Origin: Prinsepia uniflora
Taxonomy: Eukaryota; Streptophyta; Magnoliopsida; Rosales; Rosaceae
Assembly (NCBI GenBank): GCA_032719365.1
Contig: CM064871.1
Location: forward strand, 38,103,566-38,167,565
Length of the DNA stretch: 64,000 nt
Direction: 5' to 3'
The notes under the pieces are model-generated. The model ran no database searches. It was not told the DNA's origin and worked only from the letters and a program-made list of their open reading frames with translations. The position numbers were made by a program, and so were the translations under genes. The stretch's first letter is position 1. Each line of letters starts with the position of its first letter. This document shows positions 25,401 through 36,916 of this stretch, in pieces.

Positions 25401-25731
25401 GGCTTAGTTCCTGCATATGGTTTCTTTGGTTAAATGGTTTTCGAATGCATGCATGCTTTTTAGTGAAGGGTACAAATGTCTTCTTATGAAATGTTTTTAT
25501 AAACTCTTGTTTTGTCCACTCACAGCTTTTAATGTTTTGACTCCCCTTCAGGTTGACATCGGATGTGGACTGTAGCAGAGACCGAGATATCACATACCTC
25601 CTCCGGATCCTGGCGTACTCTGATAGCCCGGGAGGGCAAAGGTCGGAAATATCCCTTGTCTGACACTTCGTGTCAGACGGGAGCAGGGTCATCTCGCACT
25701 AATCTCGAGGGGATTGGGATGGGTCCTGTCA
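22425..25731 (+). mobile_element. 3' LTR of plus LARD
   Basis: 3,307 bp, TGTAACGACCCGTCCC to GGGTCCTGTCA. It retains the undisturbed sequence ...GGGGAAAAG at 23492-23500, which is the site into which the TR-GAG jumped in the 5' LTR. It holds the palindrome at 22944-22969, CTGTGAGTGGAC at 24056-24067, the TCATGACGGTT...AACCGGCATGA array (about 24722-24905), a TA microsatellite (about 24918-24932) and GTCCACTCACAG at 25514-25525. Confidence 0.9.
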
Positions 25732-28228
25732 TTGCCCACCCAAATTGATACATGCATTCCCCCATTTCTTTGTTCCTCCAAACCAAACCCGATCTCACCC
25801 CAAAAACCTTGAACCCAAAACCATTTTCCCTTCCCTTTTGATGGTTGAGTGAGGACAGAGTTAGAGAAGGACTGAGGGGTGGCAGAAGGACGGCCAGCCG
25901 CCGAGGACGGCGGTGGAAAGCGTAGGAACCAGGTAAACCGATGATCTTTTAGTTATTGAATATACAATTTCGGTTTTGGGACGTTTTGGATGGTTTCTAA
26001 TGTTAGGATGTTGTTAATGGGATTGGTACGAGTTTGGGGTGATCGAAAATGAAGGAGGAGGACTGTGGGAACGCCCTGGAAGATGGTTGGGAAAGCGAAG
26101 TCGTAAGTTCAAATTCCACACAGGTATTTTCTCGATCTTTTTATGAGTTTGAAGGACATAGAAAGATAGGTATTGGTGAGGGAAAGAGAATGCGATTGGA
26201 CTCGAAGAAAACGAACCAAAATTGAGTGAGAAAATGGCCTGAACCGGTTCAGTTGGATCGACCGTGCAGAAAACTCGGTTCGGACCTGTCGCGAGGTTAA
26301 AAGACGACTGCACAGTGCTCGACGCGTGGCTCCCACGCGCAGTCCCTTTGTGCAGAGCATTAGGGTATGTGGGGGAAATTCTTGGGAATTTTTCAACATA
26401 CGATCATCTATTCGATGTAACGAACATTTTGGGACTGGTTTTGAGTTGATCGAACATCGTTTCGATATAGTTCGGGACGTCCGAAGGTTTTGGATCGACT
26501 TTAAAAATAGTTAAAAATTCGAGAAAATTACGAGGCTTTTATGAGGGGTTAATTAAGTAGTTAGTAACCTTCTATTACGATTTGGACAGGTTCGGGAGCC
26601 CTGGCGATGCTGATTGGCTCGGGAGCAACGTATGACATGCGTATCGAGGCACGACTTTAGACGGTCTGTGAGTGGACCTTGATTTCTAAATTGATGCATG
26701 TATAAAATGTTTTATATTTGTTTTAAATACATGAATTGAGATGCCTTGAGTACATTTGTTTGTGTTAGCTAGTATTTACATATTTATATGTATTTCAAGA
26801 TTTTCGGTTTTATACGATACTTATACGTGCTATGTTTTCTTTGTGGGTTTGGTGAATGGGTTTTGGATTGGAAAACATGAAATCGGGCATGAGACCCATT
26901 TGATTGGGGTCCATTTTATTTCACGAAAAATTGGGCTAGAAGCCCATTTGAGTCATATGATCGGGCTGAAGGCCCTGTTAGTTTACGATTCGGGCTTGAG
27001 GCCCAGTTTTTTGTGATATTAGGTTTGAGGCCCCGTTGATTAAGCTTGAGGCCCTGTTGGTTCTGATATTGGTCTTGAGGCTCAGGATTGTGAAATCGGG
27101 CTTGAGGCCTCGTTGAATCGTGAAATCGGGCTTGAGTCCCGGTTATAGTTTATGAAATGGAAACTCGGGTTCAAGACTATTGAAATGTGAATTTTGGCTT
27201 GAGTCCCGGGGAGATTTGGATTTGAATCGGATTTGAGGATTCCTGTTGAGACGTATCGGGTATGAGACCCAGTTGACTTGCTGAGATGAATCGGGTATGT
27301 GACCCAGTTGAAAAATGTTTTGAGAAAGAAAGTATTTAATATGTATATACCCTCCTATGTGATTAGTCTCCTCTAGACGTCGTAGATCCTGGAGTGTCAC
27401 GATCCACTACCTCTTATGAGTGACTCCAAGAGGGAGCTCATGCCCAGGAGTGTGAGATATGTTATAGTCATGGACTAGGTTCGGGGATAGTCCTCCAGAC
27501 GTCGTAGATCCTGGATTTTGGAAAAATCCTCCCAGACGTCGTAGATCCTTGGAGAGGACTCGGAGATGAGACCCAAGTAGTATGCATACTTAGATATATC
27601 GTGACGTGTTGTAGATTGGGCATATGAGATGCCAAGGATGGGTTATATATATATATATATATCTATGATGTTTTACAGGGATTGATTAGGGGCTGAGACC
27701 CTATGTTTATAATTGGTATTTAACTGAGATAGTTGTGGGGCTGAGACCCCATGTTTTATGATTTCATAAATGAGTTTTGGGCTGAGTTCCTATGTGATTG
27801 GTTTTGGGCTGAGACCCACGTGTATTAGATTTGGGTTGAGACCCACTTGATTTGATTTGGGCAGAGTCCCTATGGCTTACGGTTTTGGGCTTAGGCCCCG
27901 ATGATTTCATTGAATTGAGAAAAGGTTTTTGAATGCATGCATGCTTTTTAGTGAAGGGCATAAATGTCTACATGTGAAAGTGTTTTTACTAAACTATTGA
28001 TTTTTGTCCACTCACAGCTTTTAATGTTTTTAATTCCCTTTAGGTTGATCGCAGATGCGAGCTGTAGTAGTGACCGAAACATCACACTCATCCTCTTACG
28101 ATCCTGGCGTACTCTGGAAGCGCCGGTGAGGGCTAGAGTCTGAACTTTTCCCTGGTCTGACATGCGGTGTCAGACGGGATCAAGCATGTCCCACGTTAAT
28201 CCCGGGAGATTCAGGACGGGTCCTGACA

Positions 28229-29405
28229 TTCTTCGCAGCGTTCAAGTACCCGGAATAGATTAATCAAACACAACTCAAATCAATGCCCAAACATAGAGAA
28301 ATCATCCATAAATACGTTAATGATATCCTCAACTATATCCAAAAAGATACTCATCATACACCTTTGAAAAGTGGGCGGTGCATTGTATAGACCAAATGGC
28401 ATGCGTCGGTAAGCGAATGTTCCATACGGGCAGGTGAATGTCATTTTCTCTTGATCTTTTGGGGCAATTGGAATCTGATTATACCATGAATATCCATCTA
28501 GGAAACAATAATGAGAAAGCCCTACCAATCATTCCAACATTTGATCAATAAAAGGCAAGGGAAAGTGATCCTTACGAGTGGTAGTGTTGAGCCTTCAGTA
28601 ATCAATGCATACTCTCCAACCCGTGTGTCTCCTTTGGGGCACAAGCTCATCATTTTCATTCTTAACCACAGTGATTCCATTCTTTTTAGGCACCACTTGC
28701 ACTGGACTTACCCACTTAGAATCACTTATTGGATAGATGATGCCCACATCCAAAAGTTTTAGCACCTTTTTTTTTACAACTTCCTTCATTGATGGGTTCA
28801 ACCTTCTTTGTGCATCTCGGGAAGGCTTCAAATTTTCTTCAAGGAGAATCCTATGCATGCACTTGACTGGACTAATGCCCTTCATGTCAGCAATAGTCCA
28901 CCTAATGGCCTTTTGATGGGTGCGAAGGACATGACAAAGCAAGTCTTCCTCGGATGGAGTATTGTTCGCGGCAATGATACTGGAAGAGTTTGGTTGCTGC
29001 CTAAGTAAGCATACTTGAGATTTTTCGAAAGGGGTTTAAGCTCAAGGATAGGAGGAGAGATATGAGAGGGCAAGGTCTCTGTGGTGGTGAAGGGCAAGGC
29101 TTCATAGGGGGCCTTGGACAAGTGCATGTACGGCAAGGCATTTAGTGAGAGCAATTAGGACATGGTGTTTGGGTCCATTGTGGTTTCGGGTTTAGGGAAG
29201 GTGAGGGCTTTTTTCTAGGTCATCTCCCACACATGCTAGCTTAAGATTCTCATTAAGAAGCATATCCATAATATTCAAAGGGAAATCATCAATAGGTTCC
29301 GCTGGATATTGCATGGTATCATGTATAGAGAAAGTACGAAGCTTGTCTAAAACCCGAATAGATACCTGTCCATTCTTCACATCAATGAGGCATTCAGCTG
29401 TAGCT
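28229..29405 (-). pseudogene. pol: Athila-like protease end, linker and reverse transcriptase fragment
   Basis: Reading down the minus strand from 29405: the end of the aspartic protease domain (AECLIDVKNGQVSIRV), the linker (ELKPLSKNLKYAYLGSNQTLP), then RT. RT blocks seen are AIRWTIADMKGISP, RRLNPSMKEVVKKKVLKLLD, GIIYPISDSKWVSPVQVVPKK, CIDY, FLDGYSWYNQIPIAP, FTCPYGTFAYRRMPFGLYNAP and the catalytic VFMDDFS, where MDD replaces YxDD. These are characteristic of the Athila/Tat branch. Several frame changes split the sequence (for example near 28940, 28590 and 28530), and it stops at LTR G about 25 residues after the catalytic motif. It is dead. Confidence 0.88.
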
Positions 29406-32400
29406 TGACAGAACCCACCCCGATTATCGCCTCGATAATCAGGAAGCATCCTGCTCCCGTCTGACAATCGAATCCAAAAGACCGGAAAACTAATTAATAT
29501 TACAACACACCCATTGTCAGACCAGGGAGATTAAACAAATACATCCGACTGGACGTCAAGTCCACAGTTTCACAGAGCATAATATTACAAAACAGGTTAA
29601 AAAACAAATCCTACTCTGTGAACTAACTACTCCGCAACGGAAAACTTTATGCCTTCGCCTCAGCCTCGGCGCTTGCCCCCACGCTTATACCACGACCTGG
29701 AGGGAATTTAAAACAACAAAGTGTGAGTGGACCGAAACATAAGTTTTACAGAAAGCAGTTTTTCCGAAATCGGGTTCGCCCTCTAGTTTTGCAACACACA
29801 TGCATAACCGAATATTCAGAAATCACGTATTAAACCTTTGAAAACTCTTTTTCCGGAAACACATGAAAAACGTTACAGAAAATCGTCATAACTCATGTAA
29901 AACCATTTAATATTACCAGATTCCAGAAACTGTCATTTTGAAACATCAATTGCACAAATCAAGTAAAAAGTGTATCAATAATCACAGTTAAGCCGTTGGA
30001 TCCATCCGAGTCTTTAAACTCAAAATTAGGCCTTCCCGGGATATCAACGAGTCTTTAAACTCAAAACATGATTAGTAGGCCTCGGGGGTATCACAATCAT
30101 CGAGTCTTTAAACTCACGAGTCTTTAAACTCAATCTGGGTCCTTAAACCCAATTTTCGGGCCCGCCCCCGTCATCAACAAACCGGGTCTTTAAACCCAAA
30201 ACCAGATCCAACAATCAACCGGGTCTTTAAACCCAAAACCGTTTTTAAAACACAATAAACCATGATTCATCACAAACCGTTTTCCAACATCATTCCGAAA
30301 TCGTATCACATCGTAGTAGGACTTATGTCCGAATTCACATGCAAATTCCAACACATGCAATTTCCAAAAATCACTTCACAATTATGATCAAAACATCATA
30401 AATCCGTAACATGCATAATCATATCCAGATACTTCATCAAAATCGTCACGCATGCATAAGCGAAAACTGTAACCTCGAAATGCGTGAAATACGATAAATA
30501 TCTCGAAAAGCGTGAAAACACGTAAAACCGATATATCATATCACCATTGTAAAATCATATGTAAACCATAAGATAAACAAGAAAAATAGTCATGCATGCC
30601 CAATTTAGAAATCAAAAAGTCCACTCACAGTCTTAGGACGCGTCAATCGCGTCCCGCGCGCTCCTCCGTAGCTTCGGAAGTGTCCGGGCCTGTAAAAACG
30701 TACAAGAAGGGTTACAAACATCCTCAAATAGCTCGTATGATTTTTCCCTAATTTCCCTGATTTTTCGGCGAAATAAACCTTATGGACCTAAACTTCCGAG
30801 CTCCCGAAATTATCCCGAAGACTCCCGAACAACTCGAACTCTAAAGCTAAAATGTTAATTAGACTGAAAGGAACAATTTCCATGTTGACCGTGATCGGAG
30901 ATGACATCGCACGCGCCGTCACGCGCCGCCCAAAGTGGCTGCGCGTGAAGGCCACGCGCCAAGCTACAGTGTGATCGTTCTTACCCGGATAGACTGATAA
31001 ACGGGTCTGTCACCCGCGAAACAACCCGACCAGTTCAAGCCCAATTCTCAACCAATTTTTCCTGTTTTCAATCCTATTATCTTCTCTAACCTATGAATTT
31101 CAGGTCTGTACTAATGATTAACCTCGACTGTCCCTAAATCGATTCAACCCAGACTTGAACAGACGAACGGGTCGTCACCCAGAACTCACCCAAACTAACT
31201 CCATTCTTCAATTAATTTCACCAGTAGATTAAGGGAACTTAGACGAACACAATGGTACAATCTATTGGACACGCCGTTACCTGGAAGTCGTCATCCTCAA
31301 GCTCGAAAATTCTCAGAACCAGGGAACTCCGTTCTTGGCCAATTCGTGAGTGTCGTCCCTCAAAATCGACGTGGTTGGTTTCCTTTTGCTCCCAAAAGAC
31401 TAGAATGGCCCTTGGTTTCAATCAACAAGCCTCAGAAATCGAATTCAATTTTTCCCTCCAACTGGTTCATCTCTGAACCGCGACTCAGGTTCCTGGGCGA
31501 AACGAGCTCCAACCCCTTCAGTTCTTTCACCGTAGTGATTATTTCACTCCCAGAAGTCTCACAGTGTGTTTTGATTGATCCCTCGACCCTTAGAAATTAA
31601 ACTCTGCGATTTCCCCCCAAAAACCCAAAAATGTTTTCTCACGGTTCCTCTCACAGTTCCTCCCCACTCAGCTCCCAAACTGAACCAAAATGACCCAACT
31701 GTGTCCTCTCCTCACTCCCTTACTCTGTCGATCAATTCAAACGGCCAGTAACCCGTGGGAGACCAACTGAGGTTTTATGAAAATGTCTCCCACGCACACA
31801 GAAACCATGGCCAATTCATGCTCTCCCGTGCCCTGAACTCTGTCCAACCGTGCACCTGAGCCACTCCACCCTGCTTCCACTACCTCAAACTTAAACAATG
31901 CCCTGAACCTTCCACTAAGCCCTAAACAATTGAACGCACAAGACACCACGGCCGCTGCTCTGTTTTCCACGGTGGTGAACAGTACCCCATGCGAAAATTA
32001 CCAAAATGCCCCTAGGGCAAAAATTACCAAAATGCCCTCCACATCCGTGACCCGTAACTCGGTCATCCGATGTCCGTTTCGCGCGTGACGCCTGTCGTTG
32101 TACTCGGGGCGTCCAGACGAACATAACGGTCTTCGAGTCAAATGAATATCAGTTGTCAAACAAAAAGTCAACTTTTCCCCTTAATAACGTCCAATTACGA
32201 TAATGCCCCTGAACTTCCGAACATCACAACTTTCACCCTGTTCGTCCGAAACGAACGTGCCACCTGTCTGTGAACTCGTGACGTTCCGAACTACGTCATG
32301 GTCATCGCTCAACGTCCGTTCAACCTCCCAATCAAAAAGTCAACAAATTGACCACACAAATCACAGGGGTAAAACATCATTTTATTCAATATTTTATAAT

Positions 32401-32431
32401 ATTACACTTCCAGAACGTCCGGGGCGTTACA
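29406..32431 (-). mobile_element. 3' LTR of chromovirus
   Basis: 3,026 bp. On the minus strand it begins TGTAACGCCCCGGACGTTC (32431) and ends GTTCTGTCA (29406), with one G-to-T difference from its partner near the end. It contains an array of GAGTCTTTAAACTC / GGGTCTTTAAACCC units (about 30008-30235) and GTCCACTCACAG near 30620. Confidence 0.95.
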
Positions 32432-32450
32432 ATCTCCCCCTTAAGAAATT
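32432..32450 (-). other. Polypurine tract of chromovirus
   Basis: The minus strand reads AATTTCTTAAGGGGGAGAT immediately before the 3' LTR. Confidence 0.9.
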
Positions 32451-32463
32451 TCGTCCCGAAATT

Positions 32464-35400
32464 TCAAGGAAACAAGTAGGGGAACTGTTCTCGCATCTGT
32501 GCCTCGGGTTCCCATGTCGCTTCCTCCACATTCTGGTTCCTCCAGTACATGAGATGCGTCAAACACATATTTCCGCAACATCGACACCTGAAAAACATCG
32601 TGGGCCTTCGAAAGCTCTAGCGGTAGTGCCAACCTGTAGGCCACCGGGCCAATCCTCTCAGTGATCTCATAAGGTCCGATGTAACGAGGGCTCAACTTCC
32701 CTCGCCTGCCAAATCTCACTACACCCTTCCAAGGGGATAAATTCAGGAATACCCGATCTCCGACCGCAAACTCAATATCCCGAATCCGATGGTCCACATA
32801 GCTCTTTTGTCTGTCCTGGGCTGCCTTGAGTCGATCCCTGATGAGTTTGACCTTCTCGGTTGTCAGTTCCACCAATTCGGATTTAGTCAGCTTCCTTTCA
32901 CCCACATCCGTCCAACACAACGGGGTTCTGCACTGCCGTCCGTACAAGGCTTCGTACGGAGCCATCCCTATGCTCGCCTGATAGCTGTTGTTGTAGGAAA
33001 ATTCCATACAAGGCTTCGTAAGGCTAGATGTGACTCCCAAGTGTCCTGAAATTGCAAAACGCAAGCCCGCATCATATCCTCCAGTGTCTGGATGGTCCGC
33101 TCAGACTGGCCTTCAGTCTGAGGATGAAATGCAGTACTGAAACGAAGTTTCGTCCCAAAAGCTTCTTGTAGACTTTTCCAAAACCGAGAAGTAAACCTCG
33201 GGTCCCTGTCAGATACTATTGATTCCGGAGTACCGTGCAGACGGACAATCTCGTCAATAAACAACTGGGCCAACTGTGACATCCTGAAGTTCTCTCGTAC
33301 CGGCAAGAAATGAGCCGATTTCGTAAGCCTGTCCACAATCACCCAAACTCCATCGTGACCTCTGGGTGTCCTAGGAAGTCCAAACACAAAATCCATCGTT
33401 AAGTGATCCCATTTCCATTCCGGGATAGGTAGTGGTTGCAAGGCTCCATAAGGTCGTTGTCTCTCAGCCTTCACTTGCTGACAAATCAGACACCTGCTGA
33501 CAAACTCGGCAATCTCCCGTTTCATTCCCGGCCACCAGTAGTGCTCTCGCAAGGTACAATACATCTTGGTCCCACCAGGATGCATCGCGTAGGCCGAACT
33601 ATGAGCTTCGTCCAAGATCTCCTTCTTCAGTGCCTCAACGTCGGGCACACACAACCGTCCTTCTTTTAGCAAAGCTCCATCCTCCTTGACTGTAAAATCT
33701 AGCCGCTCACCGGCCTCCACTTCAATTCAAAGTACACATGAGATAGGATCTTGAGATTGAGCCTCAACGATCCGATCGATCAGAAGTGGTCTCACATGAA
33801 AATTAGCCAGCAAGACACCTTGGCCATCCAAACCCAAATCAATGCTAGTCTTACGGAGTTCAACCAAAAGTGGTAAATGAACCGTCCGTAGATGTGCTAC
33901 AGAATGTGTTGACTTCCGGCTTAGAGCATCAGCCACCACATTGGCTTTTCCCGGGTGGTACTCAATCGTGCAAGCATAATCCTTAATTAGCTCTAGCCAT
34001 CGTCGTTGCCTCACATTTAACTCCTTTTGAGTGAACAAGTACTTCAGGCTTTTGTGATCCGTGAACATTCTGCAAGTCGCACCATACAGGTGATGTCTCC
34101 AAATCTTCAATGCATGTACAACAGCAGCTAACTCCAAATCGTGCGTAGGATAATTGCGCTCATGCGGTTTCAACTGGCGCGAAGCATAGGCAATCACTTT
34201 CCCATGCTGCATTAGCACACATCCCAAACTCTGTAAGGATGCATCACTGTACACCTCGAATTCCCCACTGTCGTCTGGAAGGGTCAGTATAGGAGCAGAT
34301 GTCAACCTTTCCTTTAGCTCCCGAAAACTACGCTCACAATCGTCATCCCACTCAAACTTGACTCCCTTCCGCGTCAGTCGCGTCAACGGGGCAGCAATGG
34401 TGGAGAAACCCTCTACAAACCTCCTGTAGTAACCAGCCAAACCCAAGAAACTTCTGACTTCAGTGACGGTCCTCAGTTGTTCCCACTTCGCCACTGCCTC
34501 AATTTTCTGAGAATCCACACTGATCCCGTCAGTTGAGATCACATGCCCCAAGAAACTCACGCTAGTCAACCAAAACTGACACTTGCTGAGCTTCGCATAC
34601 AACTGGTTTTCCCTCAAGGTACCCAGCACCATCCTTAAGTGCTCCTCGTGCGCTTCCGCACTCCTCGAGTAGACTAGGATATCGTCAATAAACACGATGA
34701 CAAAGCGATCCAAGTAAGGCTGCAACACTCGGTTCATCAAATCCATAAACGCTGCGGGTGCGTTGGTCAAACCAAACGGCATCACTAGGAACTCGTAATG
34801 ACCATATCGGGTCCTAAAGGCTGTCTTGGGTACATCCTCATCCTTAACCCGCAATTGATGATACCTAGAACGTAGATCAATTTTGGAGAAGTACTGCGCT
34901 CCTCGCAGTTGATCAAACAAATCATCGATCCGAGGCAACGGGTATTTGTTCCTAACCGTTACTTTATTCAGTTGCCTGTAATCGATGCAGAGTCTCAAAC
35001 TCCCATCCTTTTTCTTCACAAATAACACCGGGGCTCCCCAGGGGGACACACTCGGTCGAATAAACCCCATCTCAAGTAATTCTTGTAACTGCGCCTTCAG
35101 TTCTTTCAACTCAGCTAGCGCCATACGATACGGAGTTTGAGAGATAGGTAGCGTACCTGGAACCAGATCAATAGTGAACTCGACATCACGATGCGGTGGC
35201 AATCCCGGTAGATCCTCCGGAAAGACATCCAGGAACTCCCGTACTATCGGTATATCCTCCACCCTCAATGGTGCAGCTCGTGAATCCATCACTAGGGCTA
35301 AGTATCCCTGGCACCCTTTCCTCAACAACTTACTTGCCTTCAGGCCTGAAATCACTCCGACAGGAGTGGCTCGCTGAATTCCCTGAAAAGTGGTTTCCGG

Positions 35401-35744
35401 TAATCCCGGGCTCCGAAAAGTAACCTTCTTATCGACACATTCGATAGAAGCATGATGGAGTGTCAACCAGTCCATTCCCAAAATGACATCAAAGTCGTGC
35501 AAATCCAAGAGTATCAAATCTGCCATCAGACCAACATCACCCACCATTACGGGACATTCCCGCAACACTTGATTTACCACAAATACATCTCCCGTGGGTG
35601 TACTCACACCCAAATCACAGTCCAAGGCGGACACCTCTCTACCTGCGAACAACTCACAGTCCCGTGAAATAAATGAATGAGTAGCTCCGGGGTCAATTAA
35701 AGCACAAACATCATGTCCAAAGATCGTGAGTGTACCTGTCACAA
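32464..35744 (-). pseudogene. pol: Chromovirus Pol (protease, RT, RNase H, integrase, broken chromodomain)
   Basis: Continuous in frame with Gag, so one Gag-Pol polyprotein. Protease: ALIDPGATHSFIS near 35690. RT: LRLCIDYRQLNKV (about 34980), LVMPFGLTNAPAAF, catalytic FIDDILVYS (about 34680). RNase H: VYSDASLQSLGCVL, YASRQLKPHERNYPTHDLEL, TDHKSLKYL (about 34250-34030). Integrase: zinc finger with CLICQQ, then D (MDFVFGLP), D (SDRDPRF) and E (SERTIQ). A TGA at 33727-33729 interrupts the RNase H-integrase linker. A frameshift occurs at about 33000-33020. After SMLRKYVFDASHVL a deletion near 32545 removes most of the chromodomain and shifts frame, leaving only YWRNQNVEEATWEPEAQ and FPYLFP before the natural stop at 32464-32466. 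Confidence 0.93.
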
Positions 35745-36816
35745 CACCAGGCGCTGCCCTGGCCTCCTGCTGCGTAACAGCAAAAACTCGGGCCTGTGGT
35801 CCAGCTGCTCGCCCACGGCCCCGGCCCCTCTGTCCATTAGCCGCTCCAGTACCACCTCTTCGAGTACTCCCAGTCCCAGAAACTGCAGCTGTGCTCCGTC
35901 CCTACTCTGCTCCACCCCGACCTGTGCCACCACCCTGTGGCAAAGATGGACACTCCCTCCGATAGTGGCCTCGCTCGCCACAGAAGAAACAGATAACACT
36001 GGAAGCATCGCGAGCAAAACCATCACCCGGCCGTCCCATGGAAGCAACAGAAGTCGCGCTCGCCTGCGGAGCAGTCTGCGCCCTAGGCGCTCGGAATCCA
36101 GAACTCTGATAGTTACCCGGCCTGCCATAACGATCATTGCTTGCAAATGAGGCTCCATTATAACGTCCCTTCTTCGGGGCTCTCTGACCATACGATCCAG
36201 GATATGAACGCTCGCGACGTTTTCCACCACCAGAATACTGTGGACGTGTCGGGAGACTAGCCTCAACCCGCACCGCGGCATCAGACAACTCCCTGAGAGT
36301 AGCAAAAGCTCCGGCCGTCACAATGGCCCGTATCTCACCCCGTAGGCCAAGCTCAAACCTACGACATTTCTCAGCCTCAGTAGATACAAAGGTAGGAGCA
36401 AAACGAGCTAGCATCTGAAATTTCTGCTCATACTCAACTACGGACACGCTCCCCTACTGGAGCTGCAGAAACTCGGTCTCTCTAGCATCACGGAATGAAC
36501 GGGGATAATACTGATCCAGAAACAGTTCACGAAAGGTCTCCCAAGTCACTGTACGGGCATCCCAGCCCGACAACTCCAGAGTATACCACCACTCATAAGC
36601 AGATCCATCAAGTAAAAATGTGGCCAACACCACACGCTCATCAGGAGGGCAGTGCATCACAGTGAAAATCCCCTCAATCCGAGAAATCCAACGGTGAGCA
36701 TCCTCGAGATCCGCTCCACCACTAAACACCGTAGCCCCAAGACGCTGGGCTCGCTCGATCGAAGCACTCTCGGCATCGCCATCAGGTCGTGGAGGGGGTT
36801 CGCGTCGCGGAGGCAT
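35745..36816 (-). pseudogene. gag: Chromovirus Gag (two in-frame stops)
   Basis: Nucleocapsid precursor starting MPPRREPPPRPDGD at 36816. This Met was chosen because the TR-GAG Gag starts at the same place and the open frame upstream has no Gag similarity. The gag domain has AYEWWYTLELSGWDA, the QYYPRSFRDARE block and FELGLRGEIRAIVTAG. A basic linker and the zinc knuckle CFFCGERGHYRREC (CX2CX4HX4C, about 35960-36000) follow. Stops lie at 36454-36456 (TAG after FLQLQ, where TR-GAG has Gln) and 35902-35904 (TAG). Past them the frame runs on through QARVFAVTQQ into protease without a shift. Confidence 0.93.
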
Positions 36817-36902
36817 GGCCGGTAGTCCTTCTCTGAAAGAGGCATAAGTTAGTACAATAATCAAGGCACACCCGAGTGCCAAACACGAATCGTAAACCCA
36901 GG

Positions 36903-36914
36903 CTCTGATACCAA
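36903..36914 (-). other. PBS of chromovirus (tRNA-Met type)
   Basis: The minus strand reads TGGTATCAGAGC two bases after the 5' LTR end. Confidence 0.92.
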
Positions 36915-36916
36915 TT

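Larger units (their letters stand above)
9505..25731 (+). mobile_element. LARD-like non-autonomous LTR retrotransposon
   Basis: Two LTRs (9505-19298, interrupted, and 22425-25731) flank a 3.1-kb internal region. A PBS sits directly after the 5' LTR and a PPT directly before the 3' LTR. Flanks TTTCC (9500-9504) and TTGCC (25732-25736) look like a 5-bp target duplication with one change. The internal domain shows no gag or pol, which fits a large retrotransposon derivative. By eye the LTRs differ by a few per cent, more than those of the TR-GAG nested inside, which fits the order of insertion. Confidence 0.85.
9357..28228 (+). mobile_element. LTR G, 5'-truncated, split by the plus LARD
   Basis: Segments 9357-9504 and 25732-28228 form one LTR once the LARD is removed. 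The first segment matches the interior of LTR C (about 55385-55525: AAGTTACGGTTCACG, the ATTTGGCAATTAGTGG block and the palindrome). The second ends GACGGGTCCTGACA at 28228. The first few hundred bases, including the TGTAAC start, are missing. It carries a GGGC-N5-GCCC unit array (about 26880-27310) and a repeat built on CAGACGTCGTAGATCCT (about 27365-27555). It abuts Athila-like reverse transcriptase at 28229. Confidence 0.7.

Noticed and set aside
27640..27665. TA microsatellites (also 45525-45541 and 24918-24932) as origin or promoter
   Set aside because: Simple repeats within LTRs with no further supporting signal.
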